Below, in pieces: positions 7,142-15,284 of a stretch of 32,240 nt of DNA. This DNA is from Arthrobacter sp. Bi26 (GTDB taxonomy: Bacteria; Actinomycetota; Actinomycetes; Actinomycetales; Micrococcaceae). The stretch covers positions 1-32,240 of the forward strand of contig NZ_CAKKMF010000063.1 in the NCBI RefSeq assembly GCF_918697925.1, given 5' to 3'. The notes beneath the pieces were generated by a model, which did no database searches, was not told the origin of the DNA, and saw only the letters and a list, made by a program, of their open reading frames with translations. A program made the translations under genes and the position numbers. Positions within the stretch are counted from its first letter, which is position 1, and each line of letters starts with the position of its first letter.

Positions 7142-8566
7142 ATGACGATCGAGTTCTCGAAGAAGCTCACAGCGCACGAAACCCCGATTCCCGGCGTCGT
7201 CCTCTACGACCTTCCGGTCCACGGCGACAACCGGGGCTGGTTCAAGGAGAACTGGCAGCGGGAAAAGATGGTGGCGCTCGGCCTGCCCGACTTCCATCCG
7301 GTGCAGAACAACATCTCGTTCAACGAATCGGCCGGCACCACGCGCGGCATCCATGCCGAGCCGTGGGACAAGTTCATCTCCGTGGCCACCGGCAGGATTT
7401 TCGGCGCCTGGGTGGACCTGCGCGAAGGCCCGACGTTCGGCGCCGTGTTCACCGCCGAGATGGATCCCAGCCAGGCCATCTTCATTCCCCGCGGGGTGGG
7501 GAACGCCTTCCAGACGCTGGAGGACAACACCGCCTACACCTACCTCGTCAACGACCACTGGTCCGCCGACGCGCAGGGCCAGTACACGTTCCTGAACCTC
7601 GCCGACGAGACGGCGGCCATCAGCTGGCCGGTGCCGCTGGGCCAGGCGGAGCTCTCGGACAAGGACAAGGCGCACCCGCGCCTGGCTGACGTCACCCCGA
7701 TGCCGCCGAAAAAGGTCCTCGTGGTGGGCGCCAACGGCCAGCTCGGCAAGGCCCTGCGCAAACAGTACGACGGCGACACGTCCGTTGAGTTTGCCGGCCG
7801 GGACGAGTTGGACCTCGGCAGCGAGGATGCCTTCGCCGGACGCAACTGGAAGAACTACTCGGCCATCATCAACGCCGCGGCCTACACTGCGGTGGATGCC
7901 GCCGAGTCGGCCGAGGGCCGTGCCGCCGCCTGGGCGGTCAACGTCACCGCCGTGGCCCGGCTGGCCCGCACCGCCGTCGAGCACGACCTCACACTGGTGC
8001 ACGTGTCCTCGGACTATGTGTTCGACGGCGCCCGCGCCACGCACGATGAATCGGAGCCGGTGGCGCCCCTGGGCGTCTACGGCCAGACCAAAGCCGCGGG
8101 CGACGCCGTCGTCAGCGTGGTGCCCCGGCACTACATCGTGCGCACCAGCTGGGTGATCGGCGAGGGCAACAACTTCGTCCGGACCATGGCCTCGCTCGCG
8201 GAGCGCGGCATTGAACCGTCGGTTGTCGACGACCAGATCGGGCGGTTGAGCTTCACGGAAGACATTGCCGCCGGCATCCGGCACCTGCTGGAATCGGGCG
8301 CCGCCTACGGTGTCTACAACCTCAGCAGCGACGGCGAGCCGCAGTCCTGGGCGGACATCGCCGGGGACGTCTACGAGCTCGCCGGCAAGCCGCGGGAGGC
8401 CGTGACCGGCGTGAGCACGGAGGAGTACTTCAAGGGCAAGGCCGTCTCGCCGCGCCCGTTGAACAGCGCCCTCGAGCTGGCGAAGATCAAGGCCACCGGG
8501 TTTGTCCCGCCGCTGTCGTCCGAACGGCTCAAGGAGTACATGGGGGCATCGGTTTCCCAGCACTGA
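7142..8566 (+). CDS. rmlCD: Fused dTDP-4-dehydrorhamnose 3,5-epimerase / dTDP-4-dehydrorhamnose reductase
   Basis: 474 residues in two enzymes. Residues 1 to about 190 are an RmlC-type cupin epimerase: GVVLYDLPVHGDNRGWFKE, QNNISFNESAGTTRGIHAEPWDK (His is the expected catalytic base) and NTAYTYLVNDHW (Tyr). From about residue 195 an RmlD-type reductase begins with the NADPH site VLVVGANGQLGKAL. It continues with NAAAYTAVDAAES, HVSSDYVFDG, YGQTKAAGD (catalytic Tyr-x-x-x-Lys) and RTSWVIG. Together they complete dTDP-L-rhamnose from the RmlB product. RmlC-RmlD fusions of this kind are known in Actinobacteria, so the fusion is not itself novel. A bidirectional terminator follows at once. Confidence 0.94.
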   Translation: MTIEFSKKLTAHETPIPGVVLYDLPVHGDNRGWFKENWQREKMVALGLPDFHPVQNNISFNESAGTTRGIHAEPWDKFISVATGRIFGAWVDLREGPTFGAVFTAEMDPSQAIFIPRGVGNAFQTLEDNTAYTYLVNDHWSADAQGQYTFLNLADETAAISWPVPLGQAELSDKDKAHPRLADVTPMPPKKVLVVGANGQLGKALRKQYDGDTSVEFAGRDELDLGSEDAFAGRNWKNYSAIINAAAYTAVDAAESAEGRAAAWAVNVTAVARLARTAVEHDLTLVHVSSDYVFDGARATHDESEPVAPLGVYGQTKAAGDAVVSVVPRHYIVRTSWVIGEGNNFVRTMASLAERGIEPSVVDDQIGRLSFTEDIAAGIRHLLESGAAYGVYNLSSDGEPQSWADIAGDVYELAGKPREAVTGVSTEEYFKGKAVSPRPLNSALELAKIKATGFVPPLSSERLKEYMGASVSQH

Positions 8567-8574
8567 GGATTGGC

Positions 8575-8617
8575 AAAAAAGACCCGTTCACGCGCTTCGC
8601 GTGGACGGGTCTTTTTT
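8575..8617. terminator. Bidirectional intrinsic terminator
   Basis: A hairpin with stem AAAAAAGACCCGTTCACGCG pairing with the matching arm ending TCTTTTTT (one G-T wobble), and a loop of three to four bases. A-tract and T-tract flank it on both sides, so it can end both the rightward rml operon and the leftward DUF2142 operon. Confidence 0.9.
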
Positions 8618-8661
8618 GGTGCTGGCCTGGTGTTGTTTTGTGCAGGCCGGGGGAGTGCGGC

Positions 8662-10323
8662 TCAGTTGGCCGCCGTGGCGGCAGCGGGACGCTTGCTGGA
8701 GCGCTTCCTCCTGAGCCATGGCCCCTTCGGGAGCAGGGCATGGCCCGGGAAAAGGTAGCCGAAGAGTTTGGACGCACACAGCAGCACCGCGGCAGCGAAG
8801 GCCAGGGTAAGGACCTCCCAGGTCAGCGGCGGCTGCCAGCCAGGCACGGTGAACATCGTCTGCCAGTTGGCCGTTTCCTGGAGTCCTACGACGTAGCGCC
8901 GGAGCACATTCACGAACGCGTAGGTCTGCGCGATGCAGCCGGCCAGCAGCAGGATCCGGGCGATCGTCCGGCTCTGCGGGCTCCGTCCGAACGGCCGGAA
9001 CCGCATGGCAAGCCCCGCCGAGATGATCGCGATGGTGAACAGCGGCAGGCTGTACCGGCCCTGCCAGATGAAGCCGGCGGTGTTGATGAGGGCGGCCTGC
9101 ACCACGGCAGGGACCACCGCCAGCAACGCGACCGCGACCCAGAACGCGGCCTGCAGCCGGTAGGGCCGGACCAGCAACACCGTGAGGATGAGGCCGAACA
9201 GCAACATGTTCCAGAACATGTGGACGGCCTGCGGAACGGGGGCATCCAGCCAACCCGCGACGCCGATGTACTGGCCGGCAAAGTCAAAGGACTTGTCCAT
9301 CATGGTCAGGAACGCGTTGTAGGGGCGCACCTCGCCTTGGACGTTCGAAATCCCGGCCGGGGCTTCACCGGCGGAGGCCGGCGCCCTGAACATGAGGAAG
9401 TTCCACGCCACGCCCAGGACGATTCCCACGGTGGTCAGCGCGGTCACCGCCAGCACCACCCGGTTCCTGAAGATGGCGGCGATGTCCGCGCGCCGGAAGA
9501 AGAGGCAGGCAACGATTGCGTCGCAGAGCAGCCACAGGAGGGACACGTTCCGGGTGTTGGCGAGTGCCGCGGCCGCGATGCCGACGGTCAGGATGGCCGG
9601 GCGTGCCCGGTCAAGGTGCCGCGAATTCTCCAGCACGGACACCAGCCCGCAGAAGGCGGCCATGGACGCAGCGATTTCCAGCGAGTTGGGGTTGATGCCG
9701 CTGGCTAGGAACAGGACCATCGGCGTCGTCCCAATCGTCGCCGCGACGAGCGGCCACTTGGGGTGCCGCAGGCGGGATAAGGCGGTAAAGCCGGCGGCGT
9801 AGAAGGCGGCGGACAACAGGCCGCTGACGATCCGCATGGCGAAGATCGCCGGCGCACCGGACATGAAGAGGCTGGGCAGCCCGACGAGCCAGTAGTAGAA
9901 GGGGTTGTAGAGCCCGGCCGATGTCACACCGATGGTGAGGTCGTTGTCATCGAGGGGGATCGCCGGGGCGCAGCCTGCCGGTTTCGTCACCTGGAAGGGG
10001 AAGCACATCTGTGACTGCACGTTGGCGATGTAGGACGGAACCTGCACGTGGACTCCGTGGCCGTAGGATTCGCCGGGGCTCGGGAAGAACTGCCCCCGGG
10101 CGACAGCGGCCGCCTTGATGGTGTGCGAGGGTTCGTCCGGATAGGCCATGAGCGGTGTGGCCAGGATCCACAGGGTGATGAGGATCGAGAGGAGGCCGAA
10201 GACGGGAAGGAAGATGCCCATGCCGCTGCGGGTGGCCGGTGACAACGCGAACCGCCGCGCCTTTCCGGTGCCCGGCGCGGAGCCTGCAGGGGAGGGCTGT
10301 TCCGCCTCGGTTGCGTGGATCAC
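8662..10323 (-). CDS. DUF2142 family polytopic membrane protein (paralogue 1)
   Basis: About 553 residues with roughly 11-13 hydrophobic segments. After a polar N-terminus the first membrane segment is followed by MAYPDEPSHTIKAAAVARGQF, the conserved acidic loop of DUF2142 proteins, which resembles the first external loop of GT-C glycosyltransferases. Other conserved points are NPFYYWLVGLPS and NPNSLEIAASMAAF. A basic tail (LPKGPWLRRKRSSKRP) ends the protein. It starts with GTG and overlaps the stop of the PstS-like gene by GTGA, so the two are co-translated. The paralogue at 12090-13646 shares the same landmarks. Biochemical function is unknown; a GT-C-like transferase or glycan-handling role is inferred from the cluster. 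Confidence 0.85.
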   Translation of the reverse strand: MIHATEAEQPSPAGSAPGTGKARRFALSPATRSGMGIFLPVFGLLSILITLWILATPLMAYPDEPSHTIKAAAVARGQFFPSPGESYGHGVHVQVPSYIANVQSQMCFPFQVTKPAGCAPAIPLDDNDLTIGVTSAGLYNPFYYWLVGLPSLFMSGAPAIFAMRIVSGLLSAAFYAAGFTALSRLRHPKWPLVAATIGTTPMVLFLASGINPNSLEIAASMAAFCGLVSVLENSRHLDRARPAILTVGIAAAALANTRNVSLLWLLCDAIVACLFFRRADIAAIFRNRVVLAVTALTTVGIVLGVAWNFLMFRAPASAGEAPAGISNVQGEVRPYNAFLTMMDKSFDFAGQYIGVAGWLDAPVPQAVHMFWNMLLFGLILTVLLVRPYRLQAAFWVAVALLAVVPAVVQAALINTAGFIWQGRYSLPLFTIAIISAGLAMRFRPFGRSPQSRTIARILLLAGCIAQTYAFVNVLRRYVVGLQETANWQTMFTVPGWQPPLTWEVLTLAFAAAVLLCASKLFGYLFPGHALLPKGPWLRRKRSSKRPAAATAAN

Positions 10324-11387
10324 TGTGCGTCCCCGATCGTGTCAATCAGTTTCTTGGACTCCCGCATGGCAGCTTCGCTGGGTGAGGCGACATTGGCGAA
10401 GTACGCTGACGTGACCTGGCCGTCGGGACTGAGGACGAATTCCCCCCAGGACTTCACGAGGGTGCTGAGTTGGTGGTTCGAATACTCGCTGCAGAACGCC
10501 TGGTAGCCGACGACGCCGAGGGCGTAGCCTTGCTCGCTTGTCTCGGGCAGCGCGAATTCCACCCCGGTGGGCAGGGTCCGGGTGCTGCCCTCTTGGGCGG
10601 CTGTAGCGGCCGAGTCCTTGGACATGCGCACGTAACCGCCGCCGAAGGAGAGCAGCGCGGTTTCAAAGCGGCTGCCGATCGAGCCGAGGTCCATGAAGGC
10701 GATGCCGCCCGGGGTCTTGTCGACCTTGTCGGCAAGGTCGGAGTGTTTCTTGACCGTGACGGCGTTATCGTTCTCGGTCTTCGGCCACGTGGCGGACACT
10801 CCCGAGGTCCACGCGGCGTCGGCGCTGAGGTACTTTGTGGCCGCCTCGGTTTCCACGCTGGGCTCCGTGGCCATGATGGGGGCGATGTCGTCGGAGGGCA
10901 GGGCGGTCCCGGGGTTGATGTCCGCGATTTCAGGCGCGTCCCAGCGCGTGATGGAGCCGGAGAAGATGCCGGCGAGGACTTCGCGGCTGAGCTTTACGTT
11001 GCGAAGGCTCGGGTTGTTGAGGGCCACTCCGATGGAGGTCACGGAAACGGGAACGGAAAAAGCCCCGGCCGGTCCGCACACGTCCTTGGTCTGGTTCTGC
11101 TGTTCCGGGCTGAGGGGGCCGTCGAGGGCTGCGAAGTAGGCCTGGCGCGTGGCCAGGGCCGTCAGTCCAACGTTGGATCCGTCCGGGGAGTAGTTCAGCG
11201 ACGTGGCGGTGAGATCTTTGCTCCAGGCGTTGCTCCAGGCACCGATCGGGTCCTTCTGCACGGGTGTGCCGATCGCCGTGAGTGATCCCCGGACCTCGCT
11301 GACGGGCGCGCCGCTGGAGCAACCGGTCACTCCGATTCCTAACAGCAGAATGCAGGCGAGAGCTCCGCCCGTGGACCGATTGCGCAA
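10320..11387 (-). CDS. PstS-like phosphate-binding lipoprotein
   Basis: 355 residues. The start is TTG, with a purine-rich stretch (GGGAAGGG) upstream; the n-region MRNRS precedes a hydrophobic core and a lipobox ending GVTGC, so it should be a diacylglyceryl-anchored extracellular lipoprotein. The body has the periplasmic-binding-protein pattern of PstS: NYSPDGSNVGL at the usual SGAG-like ligand loop, TSIGVALNNPSLRNVKLSREVLAGIFSGSITRWDAPEI, and later TPGGIAFMDLGSIGS. No pstC, pstA or pstB is nearby. Instead its stop overlaps the start of a DUF2142 gene. It may bind phosphate or phosphorylated glycan at the surface rather than serve a transporter; that is inference. Confidence 0.8.
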   Translation of the reverse strand: MRNRSTGGALACILLLGIGVTGCSSGAPVSEVRGSLTAIGTPVQKDPIGAWSNAWSKDLTATSLNYSPDGSNVGLTALATRQAYFAALDGPLSPEQQNQTKDVCGPAGAFSVPVSVTSIGVALNNPSLRNVKLSREVLAGIFSGSITRWDAPEIADINPGTALPSDDIAPIMATEPSVETEAATKYLSADAAWTSGVSATWPKTENDNAVTVKKHSDLADKVDKTPGGIAFMDLGSIGSRFETALLSFGGGYVRMSKDSAATAAQEGSTRTLPTGVEFALPETSEQGYALGVVGYQAFCSEYSNHQLSTLVKSWGEFVLSPDGQVTSAYFANVASPSEAAMRESKKLIDTIGDAQ

Positions 11388-11436
11388 AAGAAAATCCCTT
11401 CCCGTTCCGGAATGCCTCCGAAAACCGTTCCCTATT

Positions 11437-11442
11437 ACCCTA
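11437..11442 (-). promoter_or_regulatory. Candidate -10 box TAGGGT for the PstS-like/DUF2142 operon
   Basis: TAGGGT on the minus strand, about 50 bases before the TTG start of the lipoprotein gene. It fits TANNNT; the -35 is not evident. Confidence 0.3.
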
Positions 11443-11481
11443 ACCGGTCCCGCCGTGTCGAGGGGTTTTCAGATCAGGCCG

Positions 11482-11515
11482 CCGGGCAGTCCACAGGGCC
11501 GGGCAGTCCACAGGG
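11482..11515. repeat. Perfect tandem duplication of a 17-bp unit
   Basis: CCGGGCAGTCCACAGGG occurs twice in a row at 11482-11498 and 11499-11515 without a mismatch. It ends 15 bp before a TAGACT -10 box in front of the GtrA gene and lies on the far side of the divergent lipoprotein promoter. It could be an operator pair or a simple slippage duplication. Confidence 0.85.
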
Positions 11516-11530
11516 TGGGCGGTGCTGGTC

Positions 11531-11536
11531 TAGACT
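11531..11536 (+). promoter_or_regulatory. Candidate -10 box TAGACT for the GtrA gene
   Basis: TAGACT, predicting transcription from about 11543 and a leader of about 75 nt before the GTG start at 11617. The 17-bp tandem repeat covers the expected -35 position, and no TTGACA-like hexamer is seen there. Confidence 0.35.
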
Positions 11537-11616
11537 TGCCGGATGTCCTTGCTAAACACGATGCCCGGACATGTCAACGATTACAGGCGGTTTGTTGGGA
11601 TCATGGGGATAGAACT

Positions 11617-12093
11617 GTGAGCCTGGCTCACCGCATGAAGACCATTGTGCGCGACGGCTACTTGGTTAAGTTCCTCGTGGTGGGAGGGCTTTCCTTCGCC
11701 ATCGACCTCGGACTCCTGGCTCTCCTCCATGAGGTGGGCGGCGTCGATCTGTGGATCGCCACCCCGATCGCCTTCCTCACCAGCCTGGTTTTCAACTTCT
11801 TTGTCCAGAAGAATTTCACCTTCCAGTCCGGCGCCCGGGCACACGTCAGCTTCTTTAAATACGGTGCCCTCGTGGTGTTCAACGTCGTGGCTACAGACGT
11901 GATCGTCAACGTCATCGCAGATGCCGGCCAGTCCTATGCGCTCGGCAAGGTGATTTCCACCGTCGTCACGACAGTGTGGAACTTCCTGCTCTACAAGCAC
12001 TGGATCTTCAAGGCCGCGCCGGCGCACGAGGGCGACACCGTCGACCTGGATGCCTCCGCCACTCCTGCCGGCGGTACCCACCACCGCAACTAG
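11617..12093 (+). CDS. GtrA family membrane protein
   Basis: 158 residues with four membrane segments. The hallmark opening DGYLVKFLVVGGLSFAIDLGLLALL is followed by TPIAFLTSLVFNFFVQKNFTF, then YGALVVFNVVATDVIVNVI, and the fourth segment KVISTVVTTVWNFLLYKHWIF. Spacing and motifs match the GtrA family, which is thought to help move polyprenyl-phosphate-linked sugars across the membrane for surface glycan modification. GTG 11617 was chosen because GGGGA lies about seven bases upstream; ATG 11635 is the alternative. Its TAG shares the CTAG palindrome at 12090-12093 with the stop codon of the convergent DUF2142 gene. The soluble tail (last ~20 residues) is acidic and likely cytoplasmic. Confidence 0.9.
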   Translation: MSLAHRMKTIVRDGYLVKFLVVGGLSFAIDLGLLALLHEVGGVDLWIATPIAFLTSLVFNFFVQKNFTFQSGARAHVSFFKYGALVVFNVVATDVIVNVIADAGQSYALGKVISTVVTTVWNFLLYKHWIFKAAPAHEGDTVDLDASATPAGGTHHRN

Positions 12094-13646
12094 CGCAGGC
12101 TTGGCTCGGACTTCAACGGTTCCTCGAACCGGGCCTGGCTGGGGGACAGCTGACGGTAGAGCAGGACTCCCGCCAGCGCGGTCACTGCCAAATAGGCCAG
12201 GGTCAGCGGGAGCCAGCCCAGCGGGGGCTCCCACTTGGCCGCGCCGAACATGTCGCCCCAGTTGGCTTCAGTGAAGATTCCGACACCGTACCTGCGCAGG
12301 GCGTTGGCGAACACTGCGGTGTGCGCGGCCGCGGTGATCCCGATCGCCCATTTCGCGATTCTCTTGGCGAAGAGCGAATCCGGAAACGGGTGGAAGCGGA
12401 GGGCGAGTCCCGCGGCCAGCAGCATCGGGACTACCACGGGCAGAAGATACCTGCCCTGCCAGATGTAGCCCAGCTCCGAGACCACCTGCGCCTGGAGAAT
12501 TGGCGGGATGGCGATGGTTGCGGCGAACAGCACGATGAATCCCAGCCGGGGTCGCCATTGTTTGATGGACACCGCTGCGACCATAAGTGCTCCGGTGAGG
12601 CAGGCCCACCAATAGAAGACGCCGGTGGGGCCGTTGGTGTCCAGCCATCCGAGCTGGGCCACGTAGGAGGCTGCGATCTCGAAGGTCCGGTCCAGCATGG
12701 TTCCGAATGCCTGCTCGGGAGTGGTGGTGCTCGGTGTTCCGAGCAAGCTGGCGAGAGTGTTGGAAGTCTTGAGCCAGAGGAGACCGCAGGCTGTTGCGAG
12801 CGCTATCAGGCCCGTCATGGCGAGGACCAGCTTGTCCTTGAGCAACAGAAGCAGGTCCCGGAGCGGGACCATGAGCAGGGCGGCAATGACCGCCAGAGCA
12901 AGCCACAGCAGTGACAGGGCGCGCGTGTTGGCCAGGACAGCGGCGGAGACCCCAACAACAATGATGTTGAACCGGAACCTGGACAGGTCCCGCGCATTTT
13001 CAAGGACCAGGCAAAGGTTGACGAACACCGCGGACGTGGTGACGATCTCCAGCGCATTCGGGTTGATCGCCCCGCTGAGGTAGAGAACCATCGGGGTAAT
13101 GGCGATCCCGGCCGCCACCACGGGCCAGCGGCGGTTGGCGAACTGCGTTGTCGCGAAGAGCGTGGCGGCCAGGAACAGCGAGCACAACAGGCCGCTGAGG
13201 ATCCGCATGGCATAGATGGCCGGTTCGCCGCTCAGGATCCTGGAGGGCAGGCCCGCCACGAGGTAGTAGAGCGGGTTGTAGTTGCCGGCTGATGTCCCGC
13301 CGGGCGTCGGCTGCCGCTCGGCGGCGTCTAGCCCGGGTGAACAATCGGCGGTGACGTTTACCTTGAACGCGAAACAGGTCAGCGATCCGGTGTCGGCGAT
13401 GTACTTGGGCACCACGACAAGCAGTTGTTCGCCCTGGTTCTGGCCCGACGTTCCCAGGAACTGCCCCCGTGCCACTGCGGCGGCCTTGACGGTGTGGGCC
13501 GGTTCGTCGGGGTAGGACATCAGGGGCGAAGCGAGGCTCCACAGGGTGCTGAAGAGGGACAGGAGCAGGAAGATGGCGCCGAAGCGCAGGACCGGTGCGG
13601 GGATCTTCGTCTGCGTGGGCCTCTTTTCCGTGGGCTCACTTTGCAT
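12090..13646 (-). CDS. DUF2142 family polytopic membrane protein (paralogue 2)
   Basis: About 518 residues with some 11-13 membrane segments. The same family landmarks as the protein at 8662-10323 are present in the same order: MSYPDEPAHTVKAAAVARGQF after the first segment, NYNPLYYLVAGLPS, and the NPNALEIVTTSAVF segment. The two are clearly paralogues separated by the lipoprotein and GtrA genes. Start at ATG 13646 is preferred because GCAGGA lies eight bases upstream; ATG 13694 would add 16 residues but has no ribosome binding site. The gene is monocistronic, convergent with GtrA. Function is unknown; membrane glycan transfer is inferred from family resemblance and context. Confidence 0.83.
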   Translation of the reverse strand: MQSEPTEKRPTQTKIPAPVLRFGAIFLLLSLFSTLWSLASPLMSYPDEPAHTVKAAAVARGQFLGTSGQNQGEQLLVVVPKYIADTGSLTCFAFKVNVTADCSPGLDAAERQPTPGGTSAGNYNPLYYLVAGLPSRILSGEPAIYAMRILSGLLCSLFLAATLFATTQFANRRWPVVAAGIAITPMVLYLSGAINPNALEIVTTSAVFVNLCLVLENARDLSRFRFNIIVVGVSAAVLANTRALSLLWLALAVIAALLMVPLRDLLLLLKDKLVLAMTGLIALATACGLLWLKTSNTLASLLGTPSTTTPEQAFGTMLDRTFEIAASYVAQLGWLDTNGPTGVFYWWACLTGALMVAAVSIKQWRPRLGFIVLFAATIAIPPILQAQVVSELGYIWQGRYLLPVVVPMLLAAGLALRFHPFPDSLFAKRIAKWAIGITAAAHTAVFANALRRYGVGIFTEANWGDMFGAAKWEPPLGWLPLTLAYLAVTALAGVLLYRQLSPSQARFEEPLKSEPSLR

Positions 13647-13953
13647 GGGCTCAGTCCTGCGGGGCCGCAGCGCTCTGCGCGAGGGAAGGCTCATGGGTTC
13701 AGTGCACCATTTCGGTATGAGAGACGCGTCCTGCGCCGTTGGAGCGCCAAGGCGGAATGCTGCCCATGAAGATTCATGCAGAACACCGCGTTGGGACGCC
13801 GGGGCCAGTCTGTCCCCCCGTCGATCGTATGGCCACGAGGCTCAGGGTTCAAAAGCGCAGTCTGAGCAACCGGTGGGTTCGGCCCGGCGGAGGCGTGAGA
13901 CCCGTGAGCCTGCTGTGACCGGTGTGGCTGGTGTTGAATTGCGGCGGCGACTG

Positions 13954-13962
13954 TTATCCACA
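13954..13962 (+). promoter_or_regulatory. DnaA-box sequence TTATCCACA
   Basis: Exact match to the DnaA-box consensus TTATNCACA, 17 bp before the -35 of the tad promoter. A lone 9-mer can occur by chance, so binding is not established. Confidence 0.4.
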
Positions 13963-13979
13963 GAGGGCCGCCGCACCCC

Positions 13980-14008
13980 TTGTCCGGCCGGTCAGCGCCG
14001 CCTAGGTT
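13980..14008 (+). promoter_or_regulatory. Promoter of the tad pilus operon (TTGTCC - 17 bp - TAGGTT)
   Basis: -35 TTGTCC at 13980-13985 and -10 TAGGTT at 14003-14008 with the ideal 17-bp spacer. Transcription should start near 14015, leaving a short leader with AGGGG before the tadA start. Confidence 0.6.
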
Positions 14009-14060
14009 TAAGCCAATTTCATCGCCTCGTCACAGGGGCGGCAGTCATATGGGGGGCCAC

Positions 14061-15284
14061 ATGGAGGCTGTACGCATTGTCGAGGACGAGGTCCGCGAAC
14101 TGATCCGCCGGCGCGGCCTGGACCCCCTGCGGCAGTCCGGGGAAGTCCGGCGCCTGGTCGAAGCGGCGGTCAGCGACTACGACGAACGGGCCCTCCTGGC
14201 GCCACTGCCTCCCTTGGGTCCGTTGGAGTCGGCCCGGAGATTCGTCTTCGACGCCGTGGCGGGCTTTGGTCCGCTCCAGCCACTTCTGGACGATCCCGGC
14301 ATCGAGGAAATCTGGCTCAATGCGCCGAACGAAATCTATGTGGCGCGCAACGGCGAATCGGAACTGACCTCCGTGTCGCTGACGGACCAGCAGGTCCGGG
14401 ACCTTGTGGAACGGATGCTGAAGAGCTCCGGCCGGCGTTTGGACATGTCCTCACCGTTCGTGGATGCGGCCATCCCTGACGGATCCCGTCTGCACGTGGT
14501 GATCCCGGATGTTACCCGGCGTCACTGGGCCATCAACATCCGCAAGTTCGTGGTCAAAGCCAGCCGGCTGGAGCACCTGGTGGAGCTGGGAACGCTGACC
14601 CCGCAGGCGGCCAGGTTTCTCGGTGCGGCCGTCGCCAGTGGCCTCAACATCCTCGTCTCGGGCGCCACCCAGGCCGGCAAGACCACCATGCTCAATTGCC
14701 TCGCCGCGAGCATCGGCACGCGCGAGCGGGTCATCACGGTGGAGGAAATCTTCGAGCTGCAGTTGCCGCTCCGCGACGTCGTGGGTCTTCAGTGCCGGCA
14801 GCCCAACCTGGAGGGGCAGGGGGAGATTCCGTTGCGGCGGCTCGTGAAGGAGGCCTTGCGTATGCGGCCGGACCGGCTGGTGGTCGGGGAGGTCCGGGAG
14901 GCCGAGAGCCTGGATATGCTCATTGCTTTGAATTCCGGCCTTCCCGGGATGTGCACCGTGCACGCGAACTCCGCACACGATGCGGTGACAAAAATCTGTA
15001 CGCTGCCATTGCTCGCCGGCGACAACATCTCCAGCGCGTTCGTAGTTCCCACTGTCGCGTCCTGCATCGATCTCGTGGTCCATTGCAGCAGGCACGCCAG
15101 CGGGCGCCGGCAGGTCACGGAGATCCTGTCACTCGGCCGCCGGGTGGAAAACGGGATCATCGAGTCTTCCATGGTGTTCACGATCTCGGACGGGCAGCTA
15201 CTGCCCAAGGCCAACTCCATGCCGGCCGCGGAAAAGTTTGCCCGCTCCGGGTACGACGTCGCTGCGCTGCTGGAGCAGCGCTGA
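14061..15284 (+). CDS. tadA: Tad/Flp pilus assembly ATPase (CpaF/TadA)
   Basis: About 407 residues, a secretion ATPase of the type II/IV family that powers Flp pilus assembly at the cytoplasmic membrane. An N-terminal helical domain (VRIVEDEVRELIRRRGLDP) leads into GFGPLQPLLDDPGIEEIWLN and the ATPase core. Walker A is GATQAGKTT, the Asp box is VEEIFELQLP, the Walker B region is RPDRLVVGEVREAES, and the His box is GMCTVHANSA. The C-terminal VPTVASCIDLVVHCSR is typical of CpaF. ATG 14061 follows GGGGGG; ATG 14049 is in frame and also has a purine-rich site. It is the first gene of the operon and overlaps tadB by one base (TGATG). No CpaE/TadZ gene precedes it. Confidence 0.93.
   Translation: MEAVRIVEDEVRELIRRRGLDPLRQSGEVRRLVEAAVSDYDERALLAPLPPLGPLESARRFVFDAVAGFGPLQPLLDDPGIEEIWLNAPNEIYVARNGESELTSVSLTDQQVRDLVERMLKSSGRRLDMSSPFVDAAIPDGSRLHVVIPDVTRRHWAINIRKFVVKASRLEHLVELGTLTPQAARFLGAAVASGLNILVSGATQAGKTTMLNCLAASIGTRERVITVEEIFELQLPLRDVVGLQCRQPNLEGQGEIPLRRLVKEALRMRPDRLVVGEVREAESLDMLIALNSGLPGMCTVHANSAHDAVTKICTLPLLAGDNISSAFVVPTVASCIDLVVHCSRHASGRRQVTEILSLGRRVENGIIESSMVFTISDGQLLPKANSMPAAEKFARSGYDVAALLEQR

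Larger units (their letters stand above)
13647..14060. other. Intergenic region between DUF2142 and the tad operon
   Basis: About 400 bp without a convincing gene on either strand. It holds the tad promoter (13980-14008) and a single perfect DnaA-box sequence (13954-13962). The part nearest the DUF2142 gene contains that gene's upstream leader; I see no clear -10/-35 pair for it and no hairpin terminator. Confidence 0.6.

Noticed and set aside
6137..8563. 808-codon leftward open frame across rmlB and rmlCD
   Set aside because: It is antisense to two clearly recognised enzymes and has shadow-like Val/Gly/Arg composition.
8638..9708. 356-codon rightward open frame opposite the DUF2142 gene
   Set aside because: Gly/Arg/Gln/His-rich shadow of a membrane protein gene with strong family motifs.
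12090..12093. Shared CTAG between two convergent stop codons
   Set aside because: Neat but expected now and then in compact genomes; no function needed.
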